A program made the translations under genes and the position numbers. From NCBI GenBank assembly GCA_005046945.1, contig SUSS01000005.1, positions 62,001 to 126,000 on the forward strand: 64,000 nucleotides of DNA. The letters are read 5' to 3'. Source of the DNA: Tissierella creatinini. GTDB taxonomy: Bacteria > Bacillota > Clostridia > Tissierellales > Tissierellaceae. The number at the start of each line of letters is the position of its first letter. Positions within the stretch are counted from its first letter, which is position 1. The notes beneath the pieces are model-generated. The model saw only the letters and a program-made list of their open reading frames with translations, was not told where the DNA came from and made no database searches. Shown here piece after piece: positions 6,199 to 15,295 of the stretch.

Positions 6199-7320
6199 GT
6201 GAAAGTATTACATTTAATAAGTGGAGGAGATACTGGAGGGGCAAAGACCCATATAATTTCCTTGCTGAAAGGCTTAGATAGTTTAGTAGATGCTCGAGTT
6301 GTATGTTTTATCGAGGATTCATTCTATGAAGATGCCAAAAAAGAAGGCATTAATATTGATGTATATAAGCAGAAATCCAGATCTGATATGAGCATTGTGA
6401 ATAGGCTAGCAGATGATATAAATAAATATGGCTATGATATAGTTCACTGTCATGGGGCTAGAGCCAACTTTGTCGCTATGTTCTTAAAGAGAAAGATTAA
6501 TAAACCTATGGTTACAACTATTCATAGCGATTACAAGCTGGATTTTAAGGACAACTTCTATAAGAGACTGGTCTATACTAGCTTAAATACCATTGCTCTT
6601 AAAATATTCAACTATTATATAGCTATATCTGATTCTTTTAAGGATATGCTAATGGACAGGGGCTTTAAGGAAGAGTCCATATTCGTAGCATATAACGGTA
6701 TAGATTTTGAAGATATGCCTAGCTTAAAGAGCAAAGACGAATTTTTATCAAACTATAATATAGCTCATAGGGGAAGACCTCTTGTAGGTATAGTTGCTAG
6801 GTTAGATGTTGTAAAGGATCATGAAATCTTTATAAAGGCTGCAAACAGAGTAATCAAAGCTCAAAAGGATATAATATTTTTAATAGCCGGAGATGGAAAT
6901 GAGGAAAATAGGCTTAAGACCATGGTTTCGGATTTAGGCTTAAATAATAATGTCTTTTTCCTAGGCTATGTGAAGGATACTGATTCATTCTTTAATGCCA
7001 TAGATATAAATGTGCTTACATCCATTAGTGAAAGCTTTCCATATGTAATCTTAGAAGGTGCAAGGATGAAGAAGACTGTAATTACTACAAATGTAGGTGG
7101 AATCAGGAATTTAATTAGAGATGGAGATAATGGATATTTGATAGAAGTTGGTGATTGGGAAGCCTTGGCTGATAGAATCATATTCCTTTCAGAGAATAAG
7201 AATTTATTATATAAGCTTGGAGAAAGGCTTTATAACGATGTAAATAACAATTATTCATCTAGGGCTATGGGTCATCGTCACCTAGAAATATACAAAGAGA
7301 TTTTAAATAAGTGGAGGTAA
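6199..7320 (+). CDS. GT4-family (GT-B fold) glycosyltransferase
   Basis: 373 residues, GTG start behind GAGGAGGG. The N-terminal Rossmann half has SGGDTGGAKTHI and VHCHGARANF. The C-terminal half has GRPLVGIVARLDVVKDHE, FLIAGDGNEENRL and the EX7E-type motif, Glu278 to Glu286 (ESFPYVILE), which binds the nucleotide-sugar donor. Family 4 enzymes transfer a sugar with retention of configuration. Donor and acceptor cannot be read from sequence. It is the first gene of a run of six (6199-11300) that includes a polymerase/ligase and CsaB, so assembly of a secreted cell-wall polysaccharide is the likely job. Confidence 0.9.
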   Translation: MKVLHLISGGDTGGAKTHIISLLKGLDSLVDARVVCFIEDSFYEDAKKEGINIDVYKQKSRSDMSIVNRLADDINKYGYDIVHCHGARANFVAMFLKRKINKPMVTTIHSDYKLDFKDNFYKRLVYTSLNTIALKIFNYYIAISDSFKDMLMDRGFKEESIFVAYNGIDFEDMPSLKSKDEFLSNYNIAHRGRPLVGIVARLDVVKDHEIFIKAANRVIKAQKDIIFLIAGDGNEENRLKTMVSDLGLNNNVFFLGYVKDTDSFFNAIDINVLTSISESFPYVILEGARMKKTVITTNVGGIRNLIRDGDNGYLIEVGDWEALADRIIFLSENKNLLYKLGERLYNDVNNNYSSRAMGHRHLEIYKEILNKWR

Positions 7321-7324
7321 TTTG

Positions 7325-7807
7325 ATGAAGATAATTAATGAAAAGGGTAAATTATTTGGAATAATCAACATAATCGATTTATCCGTATTGCTGATATTAG
7401 CCTTGTTAATAATTGGAGGAGCATCTAGGCTTAAATCAAGACCTATAGTGGCTAGTGAGACTACACCAGCAACTATTGTATTTGAGGTATCCGATATTAG
7501 AATTGAAACAGTGGAAGGTATAAAGGAAGGAGATCCAATTTATCATTATGATAAGGGGGGATATATAGGGATTATTGAGGATGTGGAATACAGCCCATAT
7601 CAAGAACCCGTAGAAGTTGATGGTAAATGGGTTAACATGGATGTACCTGAAAAGTATGATGCAACATTTAAAGTAGCAGCTGATGTAAAGAATAATCCTG
7701 ATGTTATAATAGCAGGAGATGAACAAATTAGAATAGGTGTTGAATTTAGAGTTAAAAACAAGAGCATTGCATTCTTTGCAAGGGTTATGGGCGTTGAATT
7801 AGAGTAG
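7325..7807 (+). CDS. DUF4330-family membrane-anchored protein
   Basis: 160 residues from ATG 7325, preferred over the TTG just before because of spacing from GGAGGT. One transmembrane helix at about residues 15-35 (IIDLSVLLILALLIIGG) follows a KGKLFGIINIID start that is characteristic of DUF4330. The remainder is an extracytoplasmic beta-rich domain with VSDIRIETVEGIKEGD and GYIGIIEDVEYSP. The function of the family is unknown. Its repeated placement inside polysaccharide operons of Clostridia suggests an accessory role in export or polymerisation, which is inference. It starts 4 bases after the glycosyltransferase stop. Confidence 0.75.
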   Translation: MKIINEKGKLFGIINIIDLSVLLILALLIIGGASRLKSRPIVASETTPATIVFEVSDIRIETVEGIKEGDPIYHYDKGGYIGIIEDVEYSPYQEPVEVDGKWVNMDVPEKYDATFKVAADVKNNPDVIIAGDEQIRIGVEFRVKNKSIAFFARVMGVELE

Positions 7808-7822
7808 GCTAGGAGTGGTAGT

Positions 7823-8245
7823 ATGTATAACAGCATAATAGTAAGGTACCTGGTCAAGCTCTGGGACTTCTTTTCAGGATATTATGAAAAAAGCTTTGTA
7901 AAAAAGGCAACAGATGCTAAATTAGGTTTTTTAAGATATATATTTAAGGGCTCTGTAGTCAAGGATGTTTTCACTTCAGATAAGAGTCTTATAGATTTTA
8001 GCTTTTTTTATAAGATTTATTCTTGGCTTGTAGATATAATCAACAAGATTTTAAAGATTATTAATTTATCCTTTAAAAGGCTGGAAGTTAGCAGTATTTT
8101 CTTTTCTCTTATTAGTGGATTTAATAAATCTTTTAATAAAGTTATTGATAAGACAAATATTAAGGAAATATTACTTGATTCAATAATATTTAAATTCATT
8201 ATATCTTTATTTTCTGCAGATGAGGTAGGTGATCAATGGTGGTAG
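7823..8245 (+). CDS. Small hydrophobic protein of the polysaccharide operon, unknown function
   Basis: 140 residues, ATG start with AGGAG. The protein is rich in Phe, Ile, Lys and Ser, with several amphipathic or weak membrane helices (FSFFYKIYSWLVDIINKIL, SSIFFSLISGF, LDSIIFKFIISLF) and no recognisable motif. It overlaps the start of the O-antigen ligase gene by 10 bases, indicating translational coupling and a likely membrane partner role. I do not recognise the family. Confidence 0.6.
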   Translation: MYNSIIVRYLVKLWDFFSGYYEKSFVKKATDAKLGFLRYIFKGSVVKDVFTSDKSLIDFSFFYKIYSWLVDIINKILKIINLSFKRLEVSSIFFSLISGFNKSFNKVIDKTNIKEILLDSIIFKFIISLFSADEVGDQWW

Positions 8246-9423
8246 CTATAAAGTTAATGTTAATGGCTGCAGCTTTTCTTATGCCATTTTTGCCGGATAT
8301 GGCAGGACTATTGATGATGTACTCCCTAGTAGCTGTTTATTTAGTCAATGACATAATGAATGACCATAATGAGATTAGTAAATCAAATATGGACATACCG
8401 GTGATTTTATATTTGATTATTATTTTGATTTCTACACTTACATCAATCTCTTTAATAGGCAGCCTAAGAGATTTGGGACTTCATCTGGGAGGCCTAAGCT
8501 TTGTATTTGTAATGGTAAATAGTATTAAGAGTAAAAATGTATTCAATGCCCTAGTTACGGTCTTAGTATTTTCCGCAACTGTGGTTGCTCTATATGGATT
8601 GTATCAGTATGTAGTAGGTGTAGAAATCGACGATGCTTGGCTTGATGTGGAGAACAATCCTGATGTAAGGGTGAGAGTATATTCTGTTTTTCATAATCCA
8701 AATATTCTGGCGGAATACTTAATCATGATAATACCACTATCCGTAAGTTTGTTCTGGTATACCAAGAAGATTTCAAAGAAGATTGTTTTTTTAGGGACCA
8801 CTCTTATAATGATACTTGCCATGTTAATGACCCTATCAAGAGGATCTTGGGTTGGTTTTGCCTTTTCTGCCTTTGTATTTATATTATTATTGGAAAAAAG
8901 GCTTTTGCTATTAGTGGTTCCAATATCTTTAGGAGCAGTATATTTTCTGCCTCAGTCAATCCTAAACAGAATTATGAGCATAGGGAACTTTGCGGATTCA
9001 TCCATTGCATATAGATTTACCATGTGGGAAATTACAATGGATATAATAAGGGATTATCCCATAGCAGGAGTAGGTTTTGGTCATCTGCCCTTTAAACAAA
9101 TATTTGAAACCTATATAAGAACTATGCCTATCTATCACTCGCATAACACTTATCTTCAAACAGCAGTAGAGATGGGAATTCCGGGACTTTTAGCATTCTT
9201 GTTCTTGTTATTTATTTTGTTTAAGTACGGAATATTAAAGCTAGTTAAATCAGAAGACAGATATATTAGAATTCTATCAGCCGGGGCACTTTCAAGTCTA
9301 GGAGGAGTTCTAACACATGGTATGGCCGAAAACGTCCTTTATCTACCTAGAATAATATTTACATTTTGGATAGTGGTAGGGCTTATTTTGACCCTTGACA
9401 GAATAAGAAGATATGAAGTTTAA
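8236..9423 (+). CDS. O-antigen ligase / Wzy-type polymerase family membrane protein
   Basis: A 395-residue polytopic protein with about 10-11 transmembrane helices. The Wzy_C/WaaL signature is visible: TLSRGSWVGFAFS, then a large extracytoplasmic loop with RFTMWEITMDIIRDYPIAGVGFGH, and HSHNTYLQTAVEMGIPGLLAF, whose His/Asn residues are typical of the ligase/polymerase active loop. Such proteins polymerise repeat units on undecaprenyl carriers or move glycans to an acceptor. In a Gram-positive the acceptor is most likely a cell-wall glycan or an S-layer-associated polymer, not LPS. Coupled upstream to the 140-residue protein and followed closely by csaB. Confidence 0.88.
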   Translation: MVVAIKLMLMAAAFLMPFLPDMAGLLMMYSLVAVYLVNDIMNDHNEISKSNMDIPVILYLIIILISTLTSISLIGSLRDLGLHLGGLSFVFVMVNSIKSKNVFNALVTVLVFSATVVALYGLYQYVVGVEIDDAWLDVENNPDVRVRVYSVFHNPNILAEYLIMIIPLSVSLFWYTKKISKKIVFLGTTLIMILAMLMTLSRGSWVGFAFSAFVFILLLEKRLLLLVVPISLGAVYFLPQSILNRIMSIGNFADSSIAYRFTMWEITMDIIRDYPIAGVGFGHLPFKQIFETYIRTMPIYHSHNTYLQTAVEMGIPGLLAFLFLLFILFKYGILKLVKSEDRYIRILSAGALSSLGGVLTHGMAENVLYLPRIIFTFWIVVGLILTLDRIRRYEV

Positions 9424-9438
9424 AGGAGAATAATCAAT

Positions 9439-10536
9439 ATGGGAAACAAATCCATACTCATGTCCGGCTACTTTGGCTTTGATAATAGTGGTGATGATGC
9501 CATTCTAAAGGCTATAGTGAAGGACTTAAGAGAAATCAATAAAGATATTGATATAGTTGTACTTTCCTACAACCCATTGAAGACAGAGGGGATGTATCCT
9601 GTAAGAGCCGTAAATCGTTTTAACCTTTTTAAGGTAATAAAAGCCATAAGAAGTACATCCTTATTGATTAGCGGTGGCGGCAGCCTTCTTCAAGACGTAA
9701 CCAGTAATAGATCTCTTTGGTATTATCTTGCTGTAATGTCTATGGCAAAGTTTTTCCGTAAGAAGGTAATGGTTTATTCTAATGGAATTGGACCCATAGA
9801 TGGGAGAATAAATAGGAAGTTAACAAAAATAGTATTAAATATGGTGGATGTAATTACCCTTAGAGATGAAGGATCTAGGAAATATATAGAAACAATAGGA
9901 GTTCGTAACAAAAGGACATATGTAACTGCAGACCCTGTCTTTACATTGGAACCTTCAAAAGAAGATGTAATTTTAGATATACTTAATAAGGAAAGCGTGG
10001 ATAATTCGGGACCTTTAATAGGTATATCCTTGAGAGAGTGGAAGAAGGCAGAAGGTCTCGAAGTTAAAATGGCTGGTGTAATAGATGAGATACTTAGAAG
10101 ATATAAAACTAAGGTCCTGCTAATACCTATGCACTATCCTGAGGACGTGGTCTTTAGTCAAAGGGTTATGGACCTAGTAGAAGAAGATGGAGTTTACATA
10201 CTCAGAGATAAGTATCAAGTTGAGGACCTTATGGGTATTATAAACAAGTTAGATATAATAGTTGCCATGAGGCTTCACTCTCTAATTTATGCTGCAACCC
10301 AGTCAGTCCCTATGGTCGGACTTGTTTATGATCCAAAGATTTCAGGCATACTGGAGAGTATTGGAATGAAATATATGTCTAATGTTGAAGAATTGGATAC
10401 AGAAAAACTTCTAGGGGATATAGACTATGTCTGGAATAATCAGAAGGAGATAAAAACGGAATTAGATAAATTAAAAGAGGATTTAAGGGATAAAGCTCTT
10501 AAGAATGTAAAAGTGGCTATAGAAATTTTAAGGTAG
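9439..10536 (+). CDS. csaB: Polysaccharide pyruvyl transferase CsaB
   Basis: A 365-residue member of the pyruvyltransferase family. The N-terminal GYFGFDNSGDDAILKAI and the ISGGGSLLQDVTSNRSLWYY block are diagnostic, followed by YSNGIGPI, a TLRDEGSRKY segment, and C-terminal AMRLHSLIYAATQSVPMVGLVYDPKI. CsaB adds ketal-linked pyruvate from phosphoenolpyruvate to secondary cell-wall polysaccharide. SLH-domain proteins recognise this modification when S-layer and exoproteins anchor to the wall. That makes the surrounding operon a likely secondary cell-wall polymer locus. RBS AAGGAG. The next gene starts 8 bases downstream. Confidence 0.92.
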   Translation: MGNKSILMSGYFGFDNSGDDAILKAIVKDLREINKDIDIVVLSYNPLKTEGMYPVRAVNRFNLFKVIKAIRSTSLLISGGGSLLQDVTSNRSLWYYLAVMSMAKFFRKKVMVYSNGIGPIDGRINRKLTKIVLNMVDVITLRDEGSRKYIETIGVRNKRTYVTADPVFTLEPSKEDVILDILNKESVDNSGPLIGISLREWKKAEGLEVKMAGVIDEILRRYKTKVLLIPMHYPEDVVFSQRVMDLVEEDGVYILRDKYQVEDLMGIINKLDIIVAMRLHSLIYAATQSVPMVGLVYDPKISGILESIGMKYMSNVEELDTEKLLGDIDYVWNNQKEIKTELDKLKEDLRDKALKNVKVAIEILR

Positions 10537-10544
10537 GTGAAAGA

Positions 10545-11300
10545 GTGGAGAAGATTAGAATATTTGGGGTTGAAATACAAAATACTACTTTAGAGGATGT
10601 AGTCCTTAAGTTGAGAGAATACTTAGAGGGAGATAGCTTAAGAGTAATATTTACACCAAATACTGAAATAGTTATGGCAGCTAAGGAAGATGAGAATCTT
10701 AAGGCTTTAATTAATAAAGGGGATTTAATAATACCTGATGGAATCGGGTTGATTTATGGCTCTAGACTAAAGAATAAGCCGCTGAAGGAAAGGGTTACAG
10801 GCTTTGATACATCTATGAAGCTACTGGATATAGCCAATGAGAAATCATATAGTATTTATCTCCTTGGGGGAAAAGACGGTATAGCTAAAGGGGCTGGAGC
10901 TAAAATAAAGAAGGACTACCCTAATATTAAAATCGCTGGTTTGCATCATGGATATTTTAAAGGTAGCCACTTAGGACTTAAGGGTGAGGCAGAAGAGGAG
11001 AGAATCATTGAGGAAATTAATGAGTCCAAACCGGATATTATCTTTGTAGGCTTTGGTTTTCCTAAACAAGAGCTTTGGATTGATGCCAATAAGGATAGAA
11101 TTAAAGGCAGGGTAATCATAGGTAATGGAGGAGTAATGGACATACTAGCCGGAAATGCTAAGAGAGCACCCGAAATATTTATAAAACTAGGATTAGAATG
11201 GCTTTATAGGCTCATCCAGAATCCTTCAAGAATAAAACGACAAATGGCACTTCCAAAATTTCTTATAAATGTTATACTTGATAAGAAATCTATACAATGA
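10545..11300 (+). CDS. WecG/TagA/CpsF-family glycosyltransferase
   Basis: 251 residues, GTG start. Family motifs are FTPNTEIVMAAKED, then GDLIIPDGIGLIYGSRL with the catalytic-type Asp in PDGIG, YLLGGKDG, FVGFGFPKQELW and GNGGVMDILAG, followed by a C-terminal membrane-association tail (GLEWLYRLIQNPSRIKR). In Bacillus, TagA moves ManNAc onto lipid-linked GlcNAc in wall teichoic acid linkage-unit synthesis, and WecG does a similar step in enterobacteria. Here it closes the operon with CsaB, so it probably makes the lipid-linked start of the same wall polymer. The exact sugar is not determinable. Confidence 0.9.
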   Translation: MEKIRIFGVEIQNTTLEDVVLKLREYLEGDSLRVIFTPNTEIVMAAKEDENLKALINKGDLIIPDGIGLIYGSRLKNKPLKERVTGFDTSMKLLDIANEKSYSIYLLGGKDGIAKGAGAKIKKDYPNIKIAGLHHGYFKGSHLGLKGEAEEERIIEEINESKPDIIFVGFGFPKQELWIDANKDRIKGRVIIGNGGVMDILAGNAKRAPEIFIKLGLEWLYRLIQNPSRIKRQMALPKFLINVILDKKSIQ

Positions 11301-11350
11301 CAATGATAAAGACACCATAAAATAAAGAATTTAAATAAGGAGGACTATTA

Positions 11351-13318
11351 ATGAATATTGACGATTTAACTATTAAGACCATAAGAATGCTATCAGTTGA
11401 ACAGGTGGAGCAGGCTAAATCCGGTCATCCAGGCCTTCCTCTTGGGGCAGCTCCAATGGCTTATACTCTCTGGTCAAAGGTAATGAAGCATAATCCAAAG
11501 AATCCACAGTGGATAAATAGGGATAGATTTATATTATCAGCTGGACATGGCTCAGCTTTACTTTATTCACTACTGCATTTATTTGAATATGGGCTGTCAA
11601 TAGATGAATTAAAGCGTTTTAGACAACTTGATAGCAAGACCCCGGGACACCCTGAATATGGTCATACTATTGGTGTAGAAGCCACTACAGGACCACTTGG
11701 ACAAGGAATCGCCAATGGAGTAGGAATGGCTATGGCAGAGGCACACTTGGCTTCTAAGTTTAATACTGAGGATATAAAACTAATAGACCATTATACATAT
11801 ATCCTGTCTGGTGATGGATGTTTAATGGAAGGGGTAAGCAACGAAGCTGTATCCCTAGCTGGAGCCCTTGGTTTAGAAAAGTTAATAGTATTATATGATT
11901 CAAACTCCATAACTATTGAAGGAGGTACTGACCTAGCCTTTCATGAAAGCGTAAGAGGAAGATTTGAAGCCTTAGGCTGGGCAACTCTATTTGTAGAAGA
12001 CGGAAATAATGTAGATGAAATTCAAAAAGCCATTGAAAAAGCTAAAAGATGCTATAAACCAACCCTAATAGAAATTAGGACTGAAATTGGTTATGGCACA
12101 TTAAAACAAGGAAAATCATCGGCCCATGGAGAGCCACTTGGTGATGAAAACATGGATGTTTTAAAGAAAAATCTTAGTTGGGAGAATGATAAATTCTTCG
12201 TTTCAGATGAAGTTAGAGAATATATGAATGACCTTGTAGCTAAGGGGGAGAATGAAGAAGCTCTTTGGAATGAAAAGTACTCTCAGTATAAGGCCAAATA
12301 TCCGGATTTAGCTAAGGAATTTGAAAGCTGGATTAATATGGACCTTCCAATGGACTATTTAGAATCAGATGAATTTTGGTCCTTCGAAAAGGATGTGGCT
12401 ACTAGGGAAGCATCAGGTATTATAATAAATAGACTTTCTGAAAAAATTGGAAACCTCTTTGGAGGTTCAGCAGACTTAGCTCCATCCAATAAGACTAATA
12501 TGAAAAATAGAGAAAGTTTCTCAAGTGAAAATTATGGAGGCTCTAATATCCACTTCGGAGTTAGAGAGCATGGTATGGCAGCTGCTTTAAATGGGATGAT
12601 GCTTCATGGGGGACTAAGGCCATATGGTGGTACATTCTTTATTTTCTCAGACTATATGAAGCCATCAATGAGATTAGCATCCCTAATGAATCTTCCTGTG
12701 ACCTATATTTTAACTCACGATAGTATTGGAGTAGGTGAAGATGGACCTACCCATCAACCTATTGAACAGTTGGCAGTTTTCAGAGCTCAACCTAACTTTA
12801 TTACTTTTAGACCTGCAGATGCTGTAGAAACAGCAGCCGGTTGGTATACTGCCCTAACTAGAAAGACTACTCCTGTGGGACTTGTTCTTACAAGACAAAA
12901 CCTTCCAATTCTTGACGGGAGTGGCAAGGAAGCCTTAAAAGGTGGATATATAATTAAAAGGGAAAAGGACAAATTGGATATAATTCTTATTTCTAGCGGC
13001 TCAGAGGTTCAATTAGCATATGAAGCATCAAAGTTTTTAGAGGAAAAAGGCATTGGAGCAAGAGTAGTTAGTATGCCTTCAATGGAGCTTTTCGAAGAGC
13101 AGACAGAAGAATACAAGAATGAAGTTTTGCCAAAGAATATTAGGAAAAGAGTTGCTGTAGAAGCCGGTTCTTCCTTTGGATGGCACAAATATACTGGATT
13201 TGAAGGTAAAGTAATTTCAATAGATTCATTTGGTGCATCAGCTCCTGCAAACCAGCTATTTAAGAAGTTTAATCTTACTGTTGAGAATGTAGTTAATACA
13301 GCATTAGAATTGTTCTAA
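11351..13318 (+). CDS. tkt: Transketolase
   Basis: A 655-residue full-length enzyme of the non-oxidative pentose phosphate pathway, moving two-carbon units between sugar phosphates with thiamine diphosphate. Visible motifs: [24 protein letters not shown], the TPP/metal block [13 protein letters not shown] ending in [37 protein letters not shown], and [16 protein letters not shown]. All are at expected spacing. RBS AAGGAGG. It stands alone between the polysaccharide operon and a strong terminator. Confidence 0.98.
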   Translation: MNIDDLTIKTIRMLSVEQVEQAKSGHPGLPLGAAPMAYTLWSKVMKHNPKNPQWINRDRFILSAGHGSALLYSLLHLFEYGLSIDELKRFRQLDSKTPGHPEYGHTIGVEATTGPLGQGIANGVGMAMAEAHLASKFNTEDIKLIDHYTYILSGDGCLMEGVSNEAVSLAGALGLEKLIVLYDSNSITIEGGTDLAFHESVRGRFEALGWATLFVEDGNNVDEIQKAIEKAKRCYKPTLIEIRTEIGYGTLKQGKSSAHGEPLGDENMDVLKKNLSWENDKFFVSDEVREYMNDLVAKGENEEALWNEKYSQYKAKYPDLAKEFESWINMDLPMDYLESDEFWSFEKDVATREASGIIINRLSEKIGNLFGGSADLAPSNKTNMKNRESFSSENYGGSNIHFGVREHGMAAALNGMMLHGGLRPYGGTFFIFSDYMKPSMRLASLMNLPVTYILTHDSIGVGEDGPTHQPIEQLAVFRAQPNFITFRPADAVETAAGWYTALTRKTTPVGLVLTRQNLPILDGSGKEALKGGYIIKREKDKLDIILISSGSEVQLAYEASKFLEEKGIGARVVSMPSMELFEEQTEEYKNEVLPKNIRKRVAVEAGSSFGWHKYTGFEGKVISIDSFGASAPANQLFKKFNLTVENVVNTALELF

Positions 13319-13321
13319 TAC

Positions 13322-13350
13322 AAAAAGCCCCTAATTATAGGGGCTTTTTG
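13322..13350 (+). terminator. Terminator of tkt
   Basis: An eleven-base stem AAAAAGCCCCT / AGGGGCTTTTT with a six-base loop, starting 4 bases after the tkt stop. Confidence 0.92.
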
Positions 13351-13402
13351 CATATATTCACCCTTGTCTGAATAAATATTAATATGATAAGGAGGGATAT
13401 GT

Positions 13403-13840
13403 GTGAGAAAATATTTAGTCGCTGGAATGGTACTTATTTTAATAATTGGAGCCTTAATAGTACCTAAGATATTAAAAGGCTCAGATAAGCAGATATCATT
13501 TAAGGCTGTAGATATGGAGGATTTGCCTAAAGAGATTCAGGAGGCTCTTCCTAAATACATAATGGAGGAAAGGGCTTTGACAGCTAAGTTTAAGGATGAT
13601 ATATTTGTAATAGTGACTAGAGGTGAAAAGAAGTCTAGGGGCTATATGGTTGAGATTGACAGCATCACAAAGGAAGATTATGGAGAAGATAAGTATGATA
13701 TTGTAGTTCATGCTTTATTCACAGACCCGGATCCAAATGAAATTGTAACTCAGGAATATGATTATCCAATAGTAGTAGTAAAGACTGAACTAGAGCTAAT
13801 GCCTCAGGCAGTTCATTTAGATATTGAATATGTAGATTAA
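13403..13840 (+). CDS. PrcB C-terminal-domain protein, membrane-anchored
   Basis: 145 residues, GTG start behind AAGGAGG. One N-terminal hydrophobic helix (residues 5-23) acts as signal anchor. The rest matches the PrcB_C domain: FVIVTRGEKKSRGYMVEI, then IVVHALFTDPDPNEIVTQEYDYPIVVVKTEL. PrcB is known from spirochaete dentilisin-type protease complexes, but the domain is widespread as a small stand-alone exported protein in Clostridia with no proven role. No protease gene is adjacent. Confidence 0.75.
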   Translation: MRKYLVAGMVLILIIGALIVPKILKGSDKQISFKAVDMEDLPKEIQEALPKYIMEERALTAKFKDDIFVIVTRGEKKSRGYMVEIDSITKEDYGEDKYDIVVHALFTDPDPNEIVTQEYDYPIVVVKTELELMPQAVHLDIEYVD

Positions 13841-13876
13841 AAAACACGAGATGCTTTGTAAAGCATCTCGTGTTTT
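13841..13876. terminator. Bidirectional terminator between convergent genes
   Basis: A 17-base perfect stem, AAAACACGAGATGCTTT paired with its complement across a GT loop. A-runs on the left and T-runs on the right let it work on both strands. It serves the PrcB-like gene (plus) and the aminotransferase (minus), whose stop codon touches the right arm. Confidence 0.92.
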
Positions 13877-15066
13877 TACCTTTTGTTGTATTTTATTAGA
13901 CCTTCCTTAAGGATATTCATAGCTTTTTTTAATGAATCTATATTTAAGCAATATGAGATTCTTATCTCGTCTCTTCCAAGACCTTTAGTGCCATAGAAAT
14001 TTTCTGCAGGTGTTAGAAGTACAGTTTCATTGTCTACATTAAATTCTTTTAAAAGCCAAATAACAAAGTCTTCAGCATTTTCAACAGGTAGTTTTGCAAT
14101 TACATAAAAGGCTCCAAGAGGTTTCTTGCATATTACCCCATCCATTTCTTGTAGAGCATTGAACACTACATCTCTTCTAGCGCTATATTCCTTATTAATC
14201 TCTTTCATATATTCATCTGATACATTGACAAGGCTGGCAGCACCTATTTGTTCAATGGTAGCAACGCTTAATCTACTCTGAGCAAGCTTCATAAGATTTG
14301 CAAACAAGCTATTATTCTTTGTGGCTATACATCCAATTCTAGCGCCACATGCACTATAACGTTTGGAGATGCTATCTATTATTATCAATCTGTCCTCAAT
14401 ATCTTTTAAATGGGCAAAGCTTGTAAATACAAGCCCATCATAAGTGAATTCCTTATATACCTCATCAGATATGATAAATAAGTCATTTTCTATAGCTATA
14501 TCCTTAACTAATTCGATTTCCTCTTTAGTATATACCTTTCCGGTAGGGTTGCCGGGATTTGATAAAAGAATTGCCTTTGTTCTAGGTGTAATAACTTTAA
14601 CTATTTCAGATTTGTCAGGAAGGCTGAAACCTGTTTCTGCATATGTAGTTATAGATACTACATTGATGCCTGCAATCTGAAAAAAGCTATTATAGTTAGT
14701 ATAGAAAGGCTCCGGAACAAGTATATCATCTCCATAGTCACAGACAGCTATTGCAGCGAATAATAATGCTTCACTTCCCCCATTAGTTACGATAATATCA
14801 TCCTTGGTAAAGTTTATATTATGCTTAGCAAAGTATTTTTCAAAGGTTTCCAAAAGTTCGGTTCTACCATGGGAATTTGCATATGAAAGCACATCTTCAT
14901 CAAAGTTGGCAATAGCCTCGTAGTATTCCTTTGGTGTTTTAATATCAGGTTGACCTATATTTAGCGGGTATACCTTAATACCTTTGCTTTTGGCTTCATC
15001 AGCATATGGTATTAATTTTCTTATTGGTGATGCTTGCATGTTTGTTACTCTTTTGGAAAATTGCAC
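13876..15066 (-). CDS. Class I/II PLP-dependent aminotransferase (aspartate aminotransferase-like)
   Basis: 396 residues, GTG start with AGGAGGT 6 bases upstream. Fold-type I features: NIGQPDIKTP near the N-terminus, TNGGSEALLFAAIA (PLP phosphate contacts), LLSNPGNPTGKVYT (the conserved Asn-Pro-Gly), IISDEVYKEF (Asp and Tyr of the PLP site), SISKRYSACGARIG with the Schiff-base lysine, and the arginine in DEIRISYCL that binds the alpha-carboxylate. Substrate is not settled by sequence. Its 5' leader holds copy B of the structured element, so expression could be controlled there. Confidence 0.9.
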   Translation of the reverse strand: MQFSKRVTNMQASPIRKLIPYADEAKSKGIKVYPLNIGQPDIKTPKEYYEAIANFDEDVLSYANSHGRTELLETFEKYFAKHNINFTKDDIIVTNGGSEALLFAAIAVCDYGDDILVPEPFYTNYNSFFQIAGINVVSITTYAETGFSLPDKSEIVKVITPRTKAILLSNPGNPTGKVYTKEEIELVKDIAIENDLFIISDEVYKEFTYDGLVFTSFAHLKDIEDRLIIIDSISKRYSACGARIGCIATKNNSLFANLMKLAQSRLSVATIEQIGAASLVNVSDEYMKEINKEYSARRDVVFNALQEMDGVICKKPLGAFYVIAKLPVENAEDFVIWLLKEFNVDNETVLLTPAENFYGTKGLGRDEIRISYCLNIDSLKKAMNILKEGLIKYNKR

Positions 15067-15090
15067 ACTTGTACCTCCTAATTGTTTTTT

Positions 15091-15222
15091 ATAACGAGGT
15101 GTAGATTTCCCCCGCTTCCATAAGTGGCGGGTACTTATTAGTAAACTAGGTGGTGTATTTTAATCACCCACCTCGTTTCAGCGGTGTGAGGCAATTGCTA
15201 TGCAATTGCTACCGATACTTAA
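15091..15222 (-). ncRNA. Structured non-coding element, copy B, in the leader of the aminotransferase gene
   Basis: Read on the minus strand from 15222: TTAAGTATCG, then GCAATTGC-AT-AGCAATTGC (a hairpin of self-complementary blocks), CACACCG, AACGAGGTG, a local AGGTGG/CCACCT hairpin around GTGATTA, a CCCGC/GCGGG hairpin, and CACCTCGTT. The last block pairs perfectly over nine bases with AACGAGGTG (15093-15101 against 15169-15177), closing a compact multi-hairpin fold. It ends 25 bases before the aminotransferase start. Copy A at 828-957 shares the order of blocks. There is no T-box GGTGGNACCGCG sequence and no T-run terminator, so control, if any, might be at translation. Identity is unknown. 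Confidence 0.5.
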
Positions 15223-15251
15223 ATAATATCATAAATAAATCAAAAATAAAA

Positions 15252-15285
15252 GAAAAAGTCACACTATTAAAAATATTAGTGTGAC
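15252..15285 (-). terminator. Terminator of the CofE-like gene
   Basis: On the minus strand a nine-base stem GTCACACTA / TAGTGTGAC is followed by TTTTTCTTTT, just after the stop of the gene at 15296. Confidence 0.85.
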
Positions 15286-15295
15286 CCTAGTTTAA

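Noticed and set aside
13496-13711. 71-residue minus-strand ORF inside the PrcB-like gene
   Set aside because: Lies within a gene with strong RBS and recognisable domain; no independent support.
15091-15222. T-box leader for the aminotransferase gene
   Set aside because: The conserved T-box sequence and a terminator/antiterminator pair are missing, and a related element stands before an unrelated coat gene.
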